From: Saprospiraceae bacterium
GTDB lineage: Bacteria; Bacteroidota; Bacteroidia; Chitinophagales; Saprospiraceae
Assembly (NCBI GenBank): GCA_028285545.1
Contig: JANQPA010000019.1
Location: forward strand, 62,001 to 126,000
DNA length: 64,000 nt
Direction of reading: 5' to 3'
Shown in pieces: positions 44,147 to 53,721 of this stretch. The translations under genes were made by a program, and so were the position numbers. How positions within the stretch are numbered: the stretch's first letter is position 1; each line of letters begins with the position of its first letter. A model generated the notes under the pieces. The model ran no database searches. It was not told where the DNA came from and saw only the letters and a list, made by a program, of their open reading frames with translations.

Positions 44147-44611
44147 TTATCCTCCTCCAAAATCATGAATAGCCTGTAATATATCCTGACGGCTTATCTG
44201 CCCCACTAATTTTCCATCCTCATTAACCACGACCAATCTCTTATACTTGGTATTTAAAAAAGTATTCGCTACATCAAGGATATTAGCGTCCGAAGAGATG
44301 GTTTTCATAACATTGGTCATGTAATGGGCTACAGAGGTATTTCTAACCGGTTGATTATGATAAGCAGTATCAAAAAGTACTCTTAAACAATCTTTGTCAT
44401 CAATCAAACCCACTAATTCATTTTTACTGTTCAATACGGGAGCTCCCGTAATTTTATGTTCCAGCAAAGTATCAATCACTTCCTTAATATCCATATCAGG
44501 ATGGAAGGTAATCAACTTTTTGGCAGGCATCATGTAATCGGTAACTGGTGCAGAAGTAAATTCTTTTTTTGGAGGGCTTGTCTCCAAAGATTTTTGCTGA
44601 TAATTTTTCAT
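44147..44611 (-). CDS. Tandem CBS-domain protein
   Basis: A 154-residue cytoplasmic protein made of two CBS domains: VTDYMMPAKKLITFHPDMD with EVIDTLLEHKITGAPVLN and LVGLIDDKDCLRVL, then VAHYMTNVMKTISSDANILD with VANTFLNTKYKRLVVVNEDG and LVGQISRQDILQAI. Stand-alone CBS pairs bind adenine nucleotides and regulate partner proteins; the partner is not obvious here. It is 72 bases downstream of the acyl-CoA synthetase gene on the same strand. Confidence 0.9.
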   Translation of the reverse strand: MKNYQQKSLETSPPKKEFTSAPVTDYMMPAKKLITFHPDMDIKEVIDTLLEHKITGAPVLNSKNELVGLIDDKDCLRVLFDTAYHNQPVRNTSVAHYMTNVMKTISSDANILDVANTFLNTKYKRLVVVNEDGKLVGQISRQDILQAIHDFGGG

Positions 44612-44683
44612 GGTTTGACCGGTTTGGAGGTGTAAAAAAAGGATGTGCTTTTTTAATATACGGATTTTTTTCCAGAAAATCGA

Positions 44684-46360
44684 CTATTTCAAGCCTAACT
44701 CCTTCATACTAACCTCTCTCATTTCAACCTTTCGCACTTTACCGGTCACGGTCATTGGGAAACTGTCCGTGAATCTATAATATCTTGGAATTTTAAAGTA
44801 AGCTATTTTATCTGTGCAAAACGATTTAATTTGCTCCTCAGTTGCCTCTTCTCCTTCTTTGAGCTTGATCCAGGCCATTACCTCTTCTCCATATTTGGGA
44901 TCTGGCACCCCAATCACCTGAACATCACTTATTTTAGGATGAGTGTACAAAAACTCTTCGATCTCTCTGGGATAAATGTTTTCTCCGCCCCGTATGATCA
45001 TATCTTTAATCCGGCCAACGATATTAATGTAGCCCTCCTCATCCATGGTGGCCATATCACCAGTGTGCATCCACCTGGCTGCATCAATTGATTGTCTTGT
45101 TTGTTCTTCATTATTCCAATAGCCTAACATTACACTATAGCCCCGGGTGCAAAGTTCACCAGGTTCTCCAATCGGTAGCACCAAACCAGTATCCGGATCA
45201 ATAATTTTGACTTCCAGGTGGGGGTGAATTTGTCCAACGGTACTTACTTGTTTTTCAAGAGGAGCCCCAATTCGAGTTTGGGTACTCACCGGACTGGTTT
45301 CGGTCATTCCATAGGCTACCTGTACTTCACTCATATTCATCAGAGATTGGACCTTTTTCATCACCTCAATGGGGCAAGGTGATCCAGCCATAATGCCCGT
45401 CCTTAAGCTTTTCAGATCAAATTTTTCAAAATCAGGATGCTCTAATTCCGCAATAAACATGGTAGGCACACCATAAATGGCGGTAGCTTTTTCCTTCTCG
45501 GCTGCCTGCAATACAGCCAAAGGTTCAAAGCCTTCGCTGGGATAAATCATGGCGGCTCCATGAGTCAGGCAACCCAAATTGCCCATGACCATACCAAAGC
45601 AGTGATAAAGGGGAACAGGAATGATCAATCGATCTTTGTCTGTAAAATTCATGGTCCGGGCCACAAAAAAACCATTATTCAGAATATTATGATGACTCAA
45701 TGTGGCTCCCTTGGGGTACCCTGTAGTACCACTTGTATATTGGATATTGATGGGCTCATCAAAGAACAAACTATCTTGCCTATCCTGAAGTGCCTCTGTA
45801 GTTGTTTGGCTAGACATTGCCATCATATCCTTCCAGGAAAGCATACCTGGGCTATGCTCATCATTTAAACGCACCACTGTCCTCAAATGAGAAAGTTTAG
45901 AAGACTCAAGCTCTCCAATAGTAGCTTCCTTTAATTCAGGAGCCAGATCATAAACTAGCTGAGTATAATTAGATGTTTTAAAATGATCTGCAATAATAAT
46001 CAAACTACACTCCGACTGATTAAGGGCGTAAGCTAATTCGTGCAGTCGATAAGAAGGGTTAATATTAACCAGAATGGCACCCATTTTAGCGGTAGCAAAT
46101 TGGGTGACAGCCCATTCATATTTGTTGGGAGACCAAATGCCCACTCTTTCCCCTTTTTCTATTCCTAAGGCCATTAGGGCCTTTGCACAGGCATCTACCT
46201 GCTGTTTTAATTGGGTGTAGGTCCAACGAATATTTTGATGATAAACAATTAGAGCTTCGTTATCAGGATATTTTTCAACTATCTGATCAAACATATCTCC
46301 AATTGTAATACCCAATAAAGGAATTTGACTTGTACCGCTGGTGTAGCTTAATTTTTTCAT
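44684..46360 (-). CDS. AMP-forming acyl-CoA synthetase
   Basis: A 558-residue ATP-dependent ligase that activates a carboxylic acid to its CoA thioester through an acyl-adenylate. The P-loop-like motif is [16 protein letters not shown] near 210, the core motif [12 protein letters not shown] near 355, [20 protein letters not shown] near 435 and the hinge [20 protein letters not shown]. The catalytic Lys is in VTGKVRK near the C-terminus. Pattern and length fit medium- or long-chain fatty-acid CoA ligases. It starts 49 bases after the stop of the EutBC-like gene, so the two may be co-transcribed. Confidence 0.92.
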   Translation of the reverse strand: MKKLSYTSGTSQIPLLGITIGDMFDQIVEKYPDNEALIVYHQNIRWTYTQLKQQVDACAKALMALGIEKGERVGIWSPNKYEWAVTQFATAKMGAILVNINPSYRLHELAYALNQSECSLIIIADHFKTSNYTQLVYDLAPELKEATIGELESSKLSHLRTVVRLNDEHSPGMLSWKDMMAMSSQTTTEALQDRQDSLFFDEPINIQYTSGTTGYPKGATLSHHNILNNGFFVARTMNFTDKDRLIIPVPLYHCFGMVMGNLGCLTHGAAMIYPSEGFEPLAVLQAAEKEKATAIYGVPTMFIAELEHPDFEKFDLKSLRTGIMAGSPCPIEVMKKVQSLMNMSEVQVAYGMTETSPVSTQTRIGAPLEKQVSTVGQIHPHLEVKIIDPDTGLVLPIGEPGELCTRGYSVMLGYWNNEEQTRQSIDAARWMHTGDMATMDEEGYINIVGRIKDMIIRGGENIYPREIEEFLYTHPKISDVQVIGVPDPKYGEEVMAWIKLKEGEEATEEQIKSFCTDKIAYFKIPRYYRFTDSFPMTVTGKVRKVEMREVSMKELGLK

Positions 46361-46409
46361 AAAAAATGATTTTCCAAGTATTGTTACAACTCCCCAGATA
46401 GGTTCAATC

Positions 46410-48731
46410 CTAACTGGTCATGGCAAACAATTGCTCAAAAATACTTATCGTCTCTCTGGCTGCCAGTTCTGGCCTCAAGGCCGTATCGGAAATTCCGGAA
46501 ACCACTCTGGAAATATTATGATCAACCTTTCCTTTTTCACTCCAGGTATTGACGGGAGCCGCTGTCAGATAGGCTGAAAAATTATGATGCCCCGATCCAG
46601 GCCGTTCCCCAATAATATGGATGATGCCTTTATTCCTTGTGGTATTGGGAGCATTTTTAAAAAGCAATTCTCCGCAGGCATATCCGGCTCTTACTCTTCC
46701 ATAAGTGACCACCAGGTGTTCTTCAGGGACAGCATATCCTTTTTTCAACAAGCCATCTCTTAGTTCATCCAAAAATGGTTTCAAATGGCCTTCATCTGTA
46801 AGAGCTCTTACATTGAGTCCATCAGAAATAATGATCTGCACATCGGGAAGTTCCCCTTTCCAATCTGATCTCAATTGAGCCAGCCTCTCAATGGTTTTTG
46901 CATCTAATTGTTCTCCTGATTCCGGATGATATACATAGTCTTTTCTGTTTTCAGATCGGGTAGTGATGGCTATTGATGCAGGTATGGTTTTGATAAAATC
47001 ATCCTTCCATTCTGTCCAAATGCTGATTTTTGCATCTTCGTACAACTCATGAACTTGTTGATCCAATTCTGGTTCGAGATCCCAAATATTTTCTCCATAT
47101 CCTTCGGCAATTGGAACGCCCCTTTTTCGGATTTGAGCTAACTTTTGTTGTCCCTCCTGATAAATGGCCTCCATAGATCGCTTATCTCCTTTGGATAAAC
47201 AAAATTGATAATACACCCAGGTAGGATCTCCAAAATGGGGGGTGGGCTGGCCGTCTAGATCGATTACTTCTATCCTTTTGAAAAAGTCCCACATGGCATC
47301 ATTGACCTTGTATCCAAATTTTTCTCTGACCCGAACATGGTCACTAAATGCCGTCGTTAAATAACTAAGCATAGGGTCATTCTTGGTAGGTAGGGCCATC
47401 AAATAAGCTGGATTGGCAGGCATTATCTGTTCGATACACCAGTCCAGGTCTTCCAATGTAACATCCATGTGAAGGGTTGAGCAAATGTCAAGACCAATGG
47501 TAAGGCCATGAAGTTTACCCATTACGGTATCTTCTAAACAGCAACGGACCAATTGCTCTTTTGATTTAAACACTTCGGGTCCGATAAAGCCAGCCACATC
47601 ATTTACATGCACCCAGGGTTCTTGCAAATTTTGCTCTGCCATCATTTGTTTCAAAGCACGGACAAAGCCATATTTTCTGGATTCATGAATGACCATATCA
47701 AATCCTGCTCCATGTCCATTTGTAAAATCAGCCCCCTGCCCTGTTTCAACATATAAACCATATTGGCCTGTCCGTTTTTTGACATGGTCCAGCATTTTTT
47801 CAATACTTACATCAAATGTTTCATTGGCCTTTACCGTTCCTGCAAGGCTTTGAAACCATATACCTGTTGTACCAGGCTGATACTCTTCTACCTGTGCTTG
47901 AATGTCAATATGGGAAAGAACACAATTGGGCATGGTTTCCTGAAGGTCAAAGGTGCTTAAAATATCAAATAAGGCAGCTTCAATCTTAGCTACTGACGCT
48001 GGCTCACTAGACACAGGATTGGTTCCTAAAACCAAATCCCCTACCCCATAAGACCAGGCATCAAAGACCTGCCATATGATGTCATCTACATTATCTGTTG
48101 GGGAATTCGGTTGAATACGGGCACTCATGTATCCCTTACTTCCTATTTTGCTATTTGGTAGAGGGTTAAACACTTTCTGGCCAATCTGAATCAATTCTTC
48201 ATTACTCATCAATTTAACCACACAGGCAATAACATCACTAGTAAGATCTGGCATTATTTTTTTAATCGATTCCTCATTTTCTGATAAAATGAAGGTTTTG
48301 AGTTCGCCAAGGGTCCAACCACCCACCTCTTCTAGTGTTCCAGTGGTATTTTTTATTAAATCATACTGGGCATCCTGGTAAAGGCTTTGTTGATCTAAAT
48401 CCTTGAGCCTTGTATTGCTTAATAATGACCGAGCTCTTTTTTGGGATTCGGCATCTTTTGCGGTCAATTCCTGGGCCTGATCTCCCTCTTTAAATTCATT
48501 GGCTGCACCCACAATCTGTTGATATAACCTTAAGTCATGGCCTCCTTTCAAGCGCTTGATATAGGAAAAAATATCTTCACCTGGTTTAATTGATTTTATT
48601 TCCACTCCAGAAAAAGGCTCTGAGTCTTCTTCTTTATTCCCGATGGAAAAATTACAGGCACTTAGCAAACTTAAATGTGCTCCCATGATGCCGGCGCTAA
48701 TGAGGAAGTCTCTTCGGTTAAAGATTTTCAT
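46410..48731 (-). CDS. Fused EutB-EutC ethanolamine ammonia-lyase with export-type leader
   Basis: A 773-residue fusion of both subunits of adenosylcobalamin-dependent ethanolamine ammonia-lyase, which converts ethanolamine to acetaldehyde and ammonia. EutB-like part at about 45-500: [72 protein letters not shown]. EutC-like part at about 565-773: [51 protein letters not shown] and NISRVVSGI; its usual N-terminal extension is missing. The leader [20 protein letters not shown] followed by SAC has a twin-arginine and lipobox pattern, unexpected for a B12 enzyme. No eut shell or reactivase genes are near. Confidence 0.88.
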   Translation of the reverse strand: MKIFNRRDFLISAGIMGAHLSLLSACNFSIGNKEEDSEPFSGVEIKSIKPGEDIFSYIKRLKGGHDLRLYQQIVGAANEFKEGDQAQELTAKDAESQKRARSLLSNTRLKDLDQQSLYQDAQYDLIKNTTGTLEEVGGWTLGELKTFILSENEESIKKIMPDLTSDVIACVVKLMSNEELIQIGQKVFNPLPNSKIGSKGYMSARIQPNSPTDNVDDIIWQVFDAWSYGVGDLVLGTNPVSSEPASVAKIEAALFDILSTFDLQETMPNCVLSHIDIQAQVEEYQPGTTGIWFQSLAGTVKANETFDVSIEKMLDHVKKRTGQYGLYVETGQGADFTNGHGAGFDMVIHESRKYGFVRALKQMMAEQNLQEPWVHVNDVAGFIGPEVFKSKEQLVRCCLEDTVMGKLHGLTIGLDICSTLHMDVTLEDLDWCIEQIMPANPAYLMALPTKNDPMLSYLTTAFSDHVRVREKFGYKVNDAMWDFFKRIEVIDLDGQPTPHFGDPTWVYYQFCLSKGDKRSMEAIYQEGQQKLAQIRKRGVPIAEGYGENIWDLEPELDQQVHELYEDAKISIWTEWKDDFIKTIPASIAITTRSENRKDYVYHPESGEQLDAKTIERLAQLRSDWKGELPDVQIIISDGLNVRALTDEGHLKPFLDELRDGLLKKGYAVPEEHLVVTYGRVRAGYACGELLFKNAPNTTRNKGIIHIIGERPGSGHHNFSAYLTAAPVNTWSEKGKVDHNISRVVSGISDTALRPELAARETISIFEQLFAMTS

Positions 48732-48741
48732 TACTTATTTA

Positions 48742-48849
48742 GTTATGAGTGACAAGTTGAAAATGTTGAATGACAAATGACAAATTTTGAATGATTAAGT
48801 GTTACAAAATAAACCAGTAAATTCTAACTCATCACTCGTCACTCATCAC
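48742..48849. repeat. Word-repeat hairpin (GAGTGAC type)
   Basis: GTTATGAGTGAC (48742-48753) pairs with GTCACTCATCAC (48838-48849) at 11 of 12 positions. The right side repeats ATCACTCGTCACTCATCACT-type words, and the left side is followed by TGAATGACAAATGACAAA repeats. It lies between the EutBC start and the stop of the GreA-like gene, both minus strand. Confidence 0.6.
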
Positions 48850-48860
48850 TAATTACCAAT

Positions 48861-49328
48861 TCAATAAATTTCTTCTATAATAAATTGGTTTCCATTAAAG
48901 AGAAGTTGATCTCCTTGTTTTTTATTCATCAGCATTTTGCCAATCGGCGAAAGAGGAGAAATACAAAAATAGGATGCACCTCCAAGTTTGATTTTGCCAA
49001 TGCCAATAGCGATAAAATAAACTCCCTTATTGGTCCATATTAAGCTTCCTTGCTGGACCGAATCAGAAGATTTAATCAAGTCAATCCTTTGCAGCTCACT
49101 TTTTACTTTTTTTGCCTCCATCAATTGCAGGCTACTTTTTTCCTCTTCGATCTGCATCATTGCACGCCCGGTCTCGTATTTATCACCTGCGCTGCTTTTA
49201 GTCTCATTGTTTTTAGACTCATTTATTGAATTAAGTCTCGCTTCAATGGTTTGAATACGTTGATCAATTTGTAGTCGGCAAGCAGAAAAGAGCTCTTCTT
49301 TGATCTTTTGTTTATTCTGCTGAGTCAT
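48861..49328 (-). CDS. GreA/GreB C-terminal-domain-like protein
   Basis: A 155-residue cytoplasmic protein. The N-terminal half is a coiled coil with the family segment SSAGDKYETGRAMMQIEEEK. The C-terminal half (about 95-155) resembles the FKBP-like domain of GreA: YFIAIGIGKIKL, YFCISPLSPIGKMLMNKKQGD. In Bacteroidota such proteins are often mislabelled 3-oxoacyl-ACP synthase. A role at RNA polymerase is plausible, but the acidic tip of GreA is not obviously present. Its start overlaps the stop of the next gene by 17 bases. Confidence 0.7.
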   Translation of the reverse strand: MTQQNKQKIKEELFSACRLQIDQRIQTIEARLNSINESKNNETKSSAGDKYETGRAMMQIEEEKSSLQLMEAKKVKSELQRIDLIKSSDSVQQGSLIWTNKGVYFIAIGIGKIKLGGASYFCISPLSPIGKMLMNKKQGDQLLFNGNQFIIEEIY

Positions 49329-49851
49329 ATTTTTCAGGTATTGCCTGCCCCTCTTTTTCTATATCCCAAATAACAGCGCTGACCAACCACTTACCATCCA
49401 GGTTTATTAATTGAAAACTATTAATTCCTCTTTCTCCTGGCTCTTCAGCGCCACCAAAATAAGAAGCATAGGAACTGATACGATGTGCAACTTTTCCAAA
49501 ATATTCCGTGTATCCATTAATTTCTACTTCACGGAAGTCTTGGAGCTGACCAGATTGAATGGCATTTTCATAACCTCCAATAAATTGATCAATCCCATAA
49601 TTTTGAAGGGTATCATGCCTGAAATTTTTAAAAACAGCATCAGTAGTAAAATGAGCTCGTATTGCATCCAGGTCAGGCACCTGGCCATCAATTACTCCAA
49701 TCACATCATAAACATCAGTGACTACTTTGTTGATTGCCTTTTCGGTATCAGAAACAGGAGCTGGAGCTTCTGTGTTTTCCTGATTTTCTGCTGCAGGATT
49801 ACAAGTGCTTAAGCAAATAAGTATAAAGAAAAGATAGCTTAGGTTTTTCAT
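49312..49851 (-). CDS. SnoaL-like lipoprotein
   Basis: A 179-residue predicted lipoprotein (leader LSYLFFILICLSTCNPA with the Cys at about 17). An acidic, Ala/Pro-rich linker follows. The rest is an NTF2/SnoaL-like domain: DLDAIRAHFTTDAVFKN, FIGGYENAIQSGQLQDF, EVEINGYTEYFGKVAHRI and the final strand GKWLVSAVIWDIE. Ligand or activity unknown. Overlaps the GreA-like gene by 17 bases, indicating co-transcription. Confidence 0.7.
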   Translation of the reverse strand: MKNLSYLFFILICLSTCNPAAENQENTEAPAPVSDTEKAINKVVTDVYDVIGVIDGQVPDLDAIRAHFTTDAVFKNFRHDTLQNYGIDQFIGGYENAIQSGQLQDFREVEINGYTEYFGKVAHRISSYASYFGGAEEPGERGINSFQLINLDGKWLVSAVIWDIEKEGQAIPEKYDSAE

Positions 49852-49886
49852 AGCTAATTTTAAATGGTTTGTTTAATTCATTTTGA

Positions 49887-50000
49887 AGTAAAAAGTCAAT
49901 AGTAGAAGGTAGAAAGACAAAAGTGTAATTATTTGAAATAAGCTATTATTTCGATTCACGGTATTGAAGTCCTTATACTTTTTACATTCTACTTTCTACC
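49887..50000. repeat. Word-repeat sequence (GTAGAA type) between divergent genes
   Basis: AGTAAAAAGTC and AGTAGAAGGTAGAAAG at 49887-49916 have inverse counterparts ACTTTTTACATTCTACTTTCTACC at 49977-50000, partly in a different word order. It uses the same word as the hairpin at 25271-25325. The flanking genes diverge here, so this copy is not a simple terminator. Confidence 0.5.
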
Positions 50001-50064
50001 CCCATCGCCTCACGATAGGAGTTATTTAATAAATTTAGGGAGTTTTAGCCTTAAATTGCAGAAT

Positions 50065-50775
50065 ATGCAACAATATTCGTTTTTTGCCTACAATCAGGAT
50101 TTTTCATTATTTGGTTCGCAACACCTAATGGTATTAATTGTACTGGTTTTATTGAGTGTAGGCCTGCCTTTTTTTTCTAAAAAATTTCTCTCTCCTTCTC
50201 AACAATTATGGTTGGGCAGAATAATGGCCGTGTGTATTTCCTTTTGGGCATTGGCATATGTGGTAATCAAATTATGGCTGGGAGATTTTAATCATCAAAC
50301 AGATTTACCCTTTGACATTTGTAACATTTCGGGAGTTTTACTGCCTTTTTTAATGTGGAAGCCCAGGTTCAGAGTACATGAAATTCTTTATTTCTGGGTA
50401 CTGGCAGGCACTCTGCAAGCCATTATTACCCCGCATTTATATAATGGATTTCCTAATTATATTTTTATAAAATACTGGATCGTTCACGGAGGTCTGGTGA
50501 TCTATGTCATTTATGCCACGATCGTTTTTGACTTAAAACCCAATCTAAAAAGTATTTGGAGAGCCTTTGTGGCCCTCCAGTTTTACGTCGTATTTGTTTT
50601 AATCATTAATTTATTATTAGGCTCCAATTATGTATACCTATTAGGCAAGCCCCCTGTAGCTTCAGCATTGGACTATTTAGGCCCCTGGCCCTGGTATTTG
50701 CTGGTCTGTGAAGGCTTGGTTTTAGTCCTATTCTTTATAGTCTATTCGCCTATTCGTTTGTTTTCAAAAATATAA
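50065..50775 (+). CDS. TIGR02206 (YwaF-type) integral membrane protein
   Basis: A 236-residue protein from the ATG at 50065 (a TTG lies nine bases earlier). About six hydrophobic helices. The family pattern is visible: FSLFGSQHLMVLIVLVLLS at the start, QTDLPFDICNISGVLLPFLM near 85, and PPVASALDYLGPWPWYLLVC near 200. No function is established for this family. Its 3' end overlaps the convergent gene 50742-51377 by 34 bases. Confidence 0.8.
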   Translation: MQQYSFFAYNQDFSLFGSQHLMVLIVLVLLSVGLPFFSKKFLSPSQQLWLGRIMAVCISFWALAYVVIKLWLGDFNHQTDLPFDICNISGVLLPFLMWKPRFRVHEILYFWVLAGTLQAIITPHLYNGFPNYIFIKYWIVHGGLVIYVIYATIVFDLKPNLKSIWRAFVALQFYVVFVLIINLLLGSNYVYLLGKPPVASALDYLGPWPWYLLVCEGLVLVLFFIVYSPIRLFSKI

Positions 50776-51377
50776 ACTACCTCATAATGGAACTGTTCGC
50801 CCCCAAGCTCATCAGAGCTATCAAAAGAGAATTTAAGGGTTGAATTTTTTACTCCTGGATTGAGGACCAATAATTTTGAAGTATGCCTTTCTGTTTGTTG
50901 GTGAAAACCCGCTTCAATCCATTTGAAGGGCTGAATTCCTATTCCTATTGAATTGCTTACACCTGTCTGCTTAAATTGTGGAGAGCTTCCAGTAGCAGTA
51001 TGTACAAAAATTCGGGCTTTTCCGGTTGGGCACGAAGAGCCCAGTCTGGTAACGGAATAGCTAATATCAATTTTTTGGCCTTTTTTTAATTCATTGATGG
51101 GCTGAGAAAATTCCCAGTCAAACTGATAGGTTGAAGCACAGTCTTGAGTTGCATTTTTTTTATGCTGGATGTTTACTTCAAAGCTTCCTCCTCTGGTGTC
51201 TGCTTTTAAATTAACAGGCTTTACACTTTGAGCAGGAGTTCGATCAGAAGTGGGCGTAGGCCCAATAATGACTTCTCTAAATTCCAGGGCATCCTGTGCA
51301 TTTAATTGAATAGCAATCTGAGAAAATACGGCAAACAATAAAAGTTTCACTGAAGCAATTAGGATGGATTGTTTCAT
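50742..51377 (-). CDS. Exported beta-rich protein of unknown function
   Basis: A 211-residue protein from the ATG at 51377; the upstream extension to 51401 precedes the signal peptide (LLLFAVFSQIAIQLNAQ). The mature part has two Cys (TQDCAST, GSSCPTG) that may form a disulfide and looks beta-sandwich-like (FDWEFSQPINELKKGQKIDI, FHYEVVYIFENKR). I do not recognise the family. Its last 34 bases overlap the end of the convergent membrane-protein gene, so both transcripts share antisense 3' ends. Confidence 0.6.
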   Translation of the reverse strand: MKQSILIASVKLLLFAVFSQIAIQLNAQDALEFREVIIGPTPTSDRTPAQSVKPVNLKADTRGGSFEVNIQHKKNATQDCASTYQFDWEFSQPINELKKGQKIDISYSVTRLGSSCPTGKARIFVHTATGSSPQFKQTGVSNSIGIGIQPFKWIEAGFHQQTERHTSKLLVLNPGVKNSTLKFSFDSSDELGGEQFHYEVVYIFENKRIGE

Positions 51378-51416
51378 GATTTTTGTTTGGGTGATTATCA
51401 ATGGCTTAATGTGAAA

Positions 51417-51854
51417 TTAATAAAAGTCCTCTTCAAAACCTAGGTACTCTAACAGGATTGATTTGAAATTAGCATCAGCTTTCATAATTTCAAAAAATAG
51501 TTTGAGCAATTCCTCTTTATTATATTGTTCCAACTCCTTTTTTATAAGTCTAAAATTTCCTGGCTTTTCTGGTTTTTTCAAATGGGCACCAGAAGCTTTT
51601 ATTTCATACAAAACAGCCACTAAATGTTTGCAAAAAACGCCCCAATCATATGGGCAGGAACAAGAACACTTGAGAATATCGAATTCCTCATTAAGTTGAA
51701 TAGACACTGTATACATTTCACTTCCTAAAACAGTTGCAATAAATTCTTTATCCTCTATTTCTTCCAAATCAGCTATTTGGCCATTTTCAAAATAGGAATG
51801 GCCTCTCGAAATTATTTTGTCTTCAATAAAGGGTTCAAAGTTGTTGAGGTTCAT
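51417..51854 (-). CDS. SWIM zinc-finger protein
   Basis: A 145-residue protein. The SWIM motif CXCX(n)CXH is seen in LKCSCSCPYDWGVFCKHLVAVLYE (split here as CSC, then CKH) at about residues 57-80, preceded by the usual YTVSIQLNEE strand. The N-terminus ISRGHSYFENGQI is typical of SWIM proteins. SWIM domains bind nucleic acid or protein and often accompany SNF2 helicases; none is adjacent. The gene lies three bases after the stop of the DUF1572 gene, likely an operon. Confidence 0.85.
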   Translation of the reverse strand: MNLNNFEPFIEDKIISRGHSYFENGQIADLEEIEDKEFIATVLGSEMYTVSIQLNEEFDILKCSCSCPYDWGVFCKHLVAVLYEIKASGAHLKKPEKPGNFRLIKKELEQYNKEELLKLFFEIMKADANFKSILLEYLGFEEDFY

Positions 51855-51857
51855 ATT

Positions 51858-52439
51858 CTATAATGATTCATTATTTTCATCTTTTAAAAACTGATCGGTA
51901 AAATGTTCTTTTCTTTTAGCTTTTGCAAACCTTTCAGCATTGTATTGTTTGGACTGGCCTTTGGGAATGGAAAGACTGGTCCATTCTTTTCCTTTGATCA
52001 TTCTACCAATATAAATGATCTGTCCTATATGAGAGGCATAATGGGCTAATTGGCGATTAAAAGCATCAACAATGCTGTGCCCCATATTGCGAATGTATAT
52101 TTCGGTCTCGAAATTATCTTCATTGACTGCATCCAGGGCTTTGAATAAACAAGCCCAGCCTTCATCCCATTTCTCTCTTAATTGCTCTTCCGTTTTGATG
52201 AGGTCTTCAAACTCGGAGTCTCTGTTCCTCCATTCTTTTTCCCCGTCAGTTGTCAGAAAATCAGTCCACCTGGACAACATATTTCCTCTGAGGTGATTGA
52301 CAATAATGGCGATGGAGTTGCTTTCGGGATTATACTGCCATATAAGCTCTTCCTCTGACAGTTGATCAAAAGTTTTTTCGGCCATCATTTTGTAGTATTC
52401 GAATTGTTTGCGGACAGATTGGAGATAATTGGTTTTCAT
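51858..52439 (-). CDS. DUF1572/DinB-like four-helix protein
   Basis: A 193-residue cytoplasmic protein with the DUF1572 pattern: YLQSVRKQFEYYKMMAEKTF, SNSIAIIVNHLRGNMLSRWT (conserved His), and NRQLAHYASHIGQIIYIGRM (two His). These three His are placed as in metal-binding DinB-fold proteins, several of which are thiol-dependent transferases. Substrate unknown. Head of a two-gene unit with the SWIM gene. Confidence 0.8.
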   Translation of the reverse strand: MKTNYLQSVRKQFEYYKMMAEKTFDQLSEEELIWQYNPESNSIAIIVNHLRGNMLSRWTDFLTTDGEKEWRNRDSEFEDLIKTEEQLREKWDEGWACLFKALDAVNEDNFETEIYIRNMGHSIVDAFNRQLAHYASHIGQIIYIGRMIKGKEWTSLSIPKGQSKQYNAERFAKAKRKEHFTDQFLKDENNESL

Positions 52440-52524
52440 ACTATTGATAATTGGAGACTTAAGTTTCTAATTCATATTTAAATAAATCTTTTAGAAAGCC
52501 GCTAGGGGAATACATTGGTCATAA

Positions 52525-52584
52525 TTTTTTTGACACGGACTTCGTACACAGACTTACACTGTTTTGGTCAGTGCTGAATAAAAC
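52525..52584. repeat. Dispersed intergenic repeat, copy 2
   Basis: Ordered blocks TTGACAC, CACAGACT, ACACTGTTTT and TGCTGAATAAAAC match those at 27715-27785. This copy is shorter in the middle. Confidence 0.65.
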
Positions 52585-52663
52585 AAAACTTATTATGACA
52601 TGCAATTAATGCTTGCATTTACAAGTATCACCAAGGTATATTTAATGATAACGTTCCAAATTA

Positions 52664-53674
52664 TCACATAGTTTTTTTGATCTTTTCACTTGCTTCCTCT
52701 AGTCCTGAAGAAAAGCCATTTTTTTGTGCTTTTTTCATGGCTTTTTTATAAAAAGCACGAGCCTTTTTCATTTCTCCCTGCTGAAAATAAAGGTCACCTA
52801 TTTGAAGGTAGGGATAGGATTCATATCTGGCAAAACTGATCTTGTGGGCTAATTTTGCTGATTTTAAATAAGCCTGGATGGCCAGGTCATAGGCTTCCAT
52901 TTTTATGTAGACATCTCCCAGGGAAGAATAAGAGGCAGGAATGAAGGGTTTAAAACCAATTTCCTCTCTTAATGCAAGGGAAATTTTGAATAAACGCAGT
53001 GATTCTTCATAATTAAGGGTCTGACGCCTGTGGATCTGAGCCAGATGTCTGGTGTTATAGGCCTGGGCAAATTTGCTATGCCTGGCTGAATAATTAATTT
53101 CTTCCTGATAGCTGGAAATCAAAGCAAGGATTTGTTCTTTTTCTCCTTTTGCTAAATGGCCGTTATGTCTTCGTGATATCTGGTTGGCCTTTAAGTTAGC
53201 CAATGCTTCATGGTTTTGGGATTGCTGCAGCAAATGCATGGCTTCATTTTCAAGAATTTGCGATGAATCTCTTTTGCCTATAGTTCGATAAGTGGAGGCC
53301 AGGGCAAGAAGATATTTTGCTTTAAGCTCTTCATTTTCGAGCTTATTAGCGGCAGGCAATAAAGGCAAAAGTGAATTGATTCTTTCTTCAGGATTTGACC
53401 TTACTAAAAAAAGGATGTTTCGGTATCCTTCAATTCTAATTTTTTGGAGCAGCAAGGCAATTTTATGTTCATCTGAAAAAGAATCTTTGTTTTCAAACTT
53501 TGACAATTCTATCTTTTTAATCGCCTTTTCAAATGAGGCATTAAACAATGCTTTTTCAGAAAAAACAATAGCCTGTTTTACTTTTGACCCCAATTTGTCA
53601 AAGTCTGGAATTTGAGCTTCAAGGATAAAATATTGACCCAGGAGAAAAAAAATAACCAGTGTGAAATTTTTCAT
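52664..53674 (-). CDS. Exported TPR protein
   Basis: A 336-residue protein with a signal peptide (LVIFFLLGQYFILEAQ). At least four TPR-like helix pairs are visible, the clearest in the last 110 residues: LRLFKISLALREEIG, YSSLGDVYIKMEAYDLAIQ, YPYLQIGDLYFQQGEMKKAR, FYKKAMKKAQKNGF. It probably mediates protein contacts in the periplasm. It lies 47 bases downstream of the TlpA-like gene on the same strand, so co-expression is likely. No enzymatic domain. Confidence 0.75.
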   Translation of the reverse strand: MKNFTLVIFFLLGQYFILEAQIPDFDKLGSKVKQAIVFSEKALFNASFEKAIKKIELSKFENKDSFSDEHKIALLLQKIRIEGYRNILFLVRSNPEERINSLLPLLPAANKLENEELKAKYLLALASTYRTIGKRDSSQILENEAMHLLQQSQNHEALANLKANQISRRHNGHLAKGEKEQILALISSYQEEINYSARHSKFAQAYNTRHLAQIHRRQTLNYEESLRLFKISLALREEIGFKPFIPASYSSLGDVYIKMEAYDLAIQAYLKSAKLAHKISFARYESYPYLQIGDLYFQQGEMKKARAFYKKAMKKAQKNGFSSGLEEASEKIKKTM

Positions 53675-53721
53675 CTATAAATTCTTAAGCAGCTATAATT
53701 TTCTCCTTTGGCCAATGAATT

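Noticed and set aside
48861-49328. 3-oxoacyl-ACP synthase label for the GreA-like protein
   Set aside because: At 155 residues with a coiled coil and a GreA C-terminal pattern it cannot be a ketoacyl synthase.
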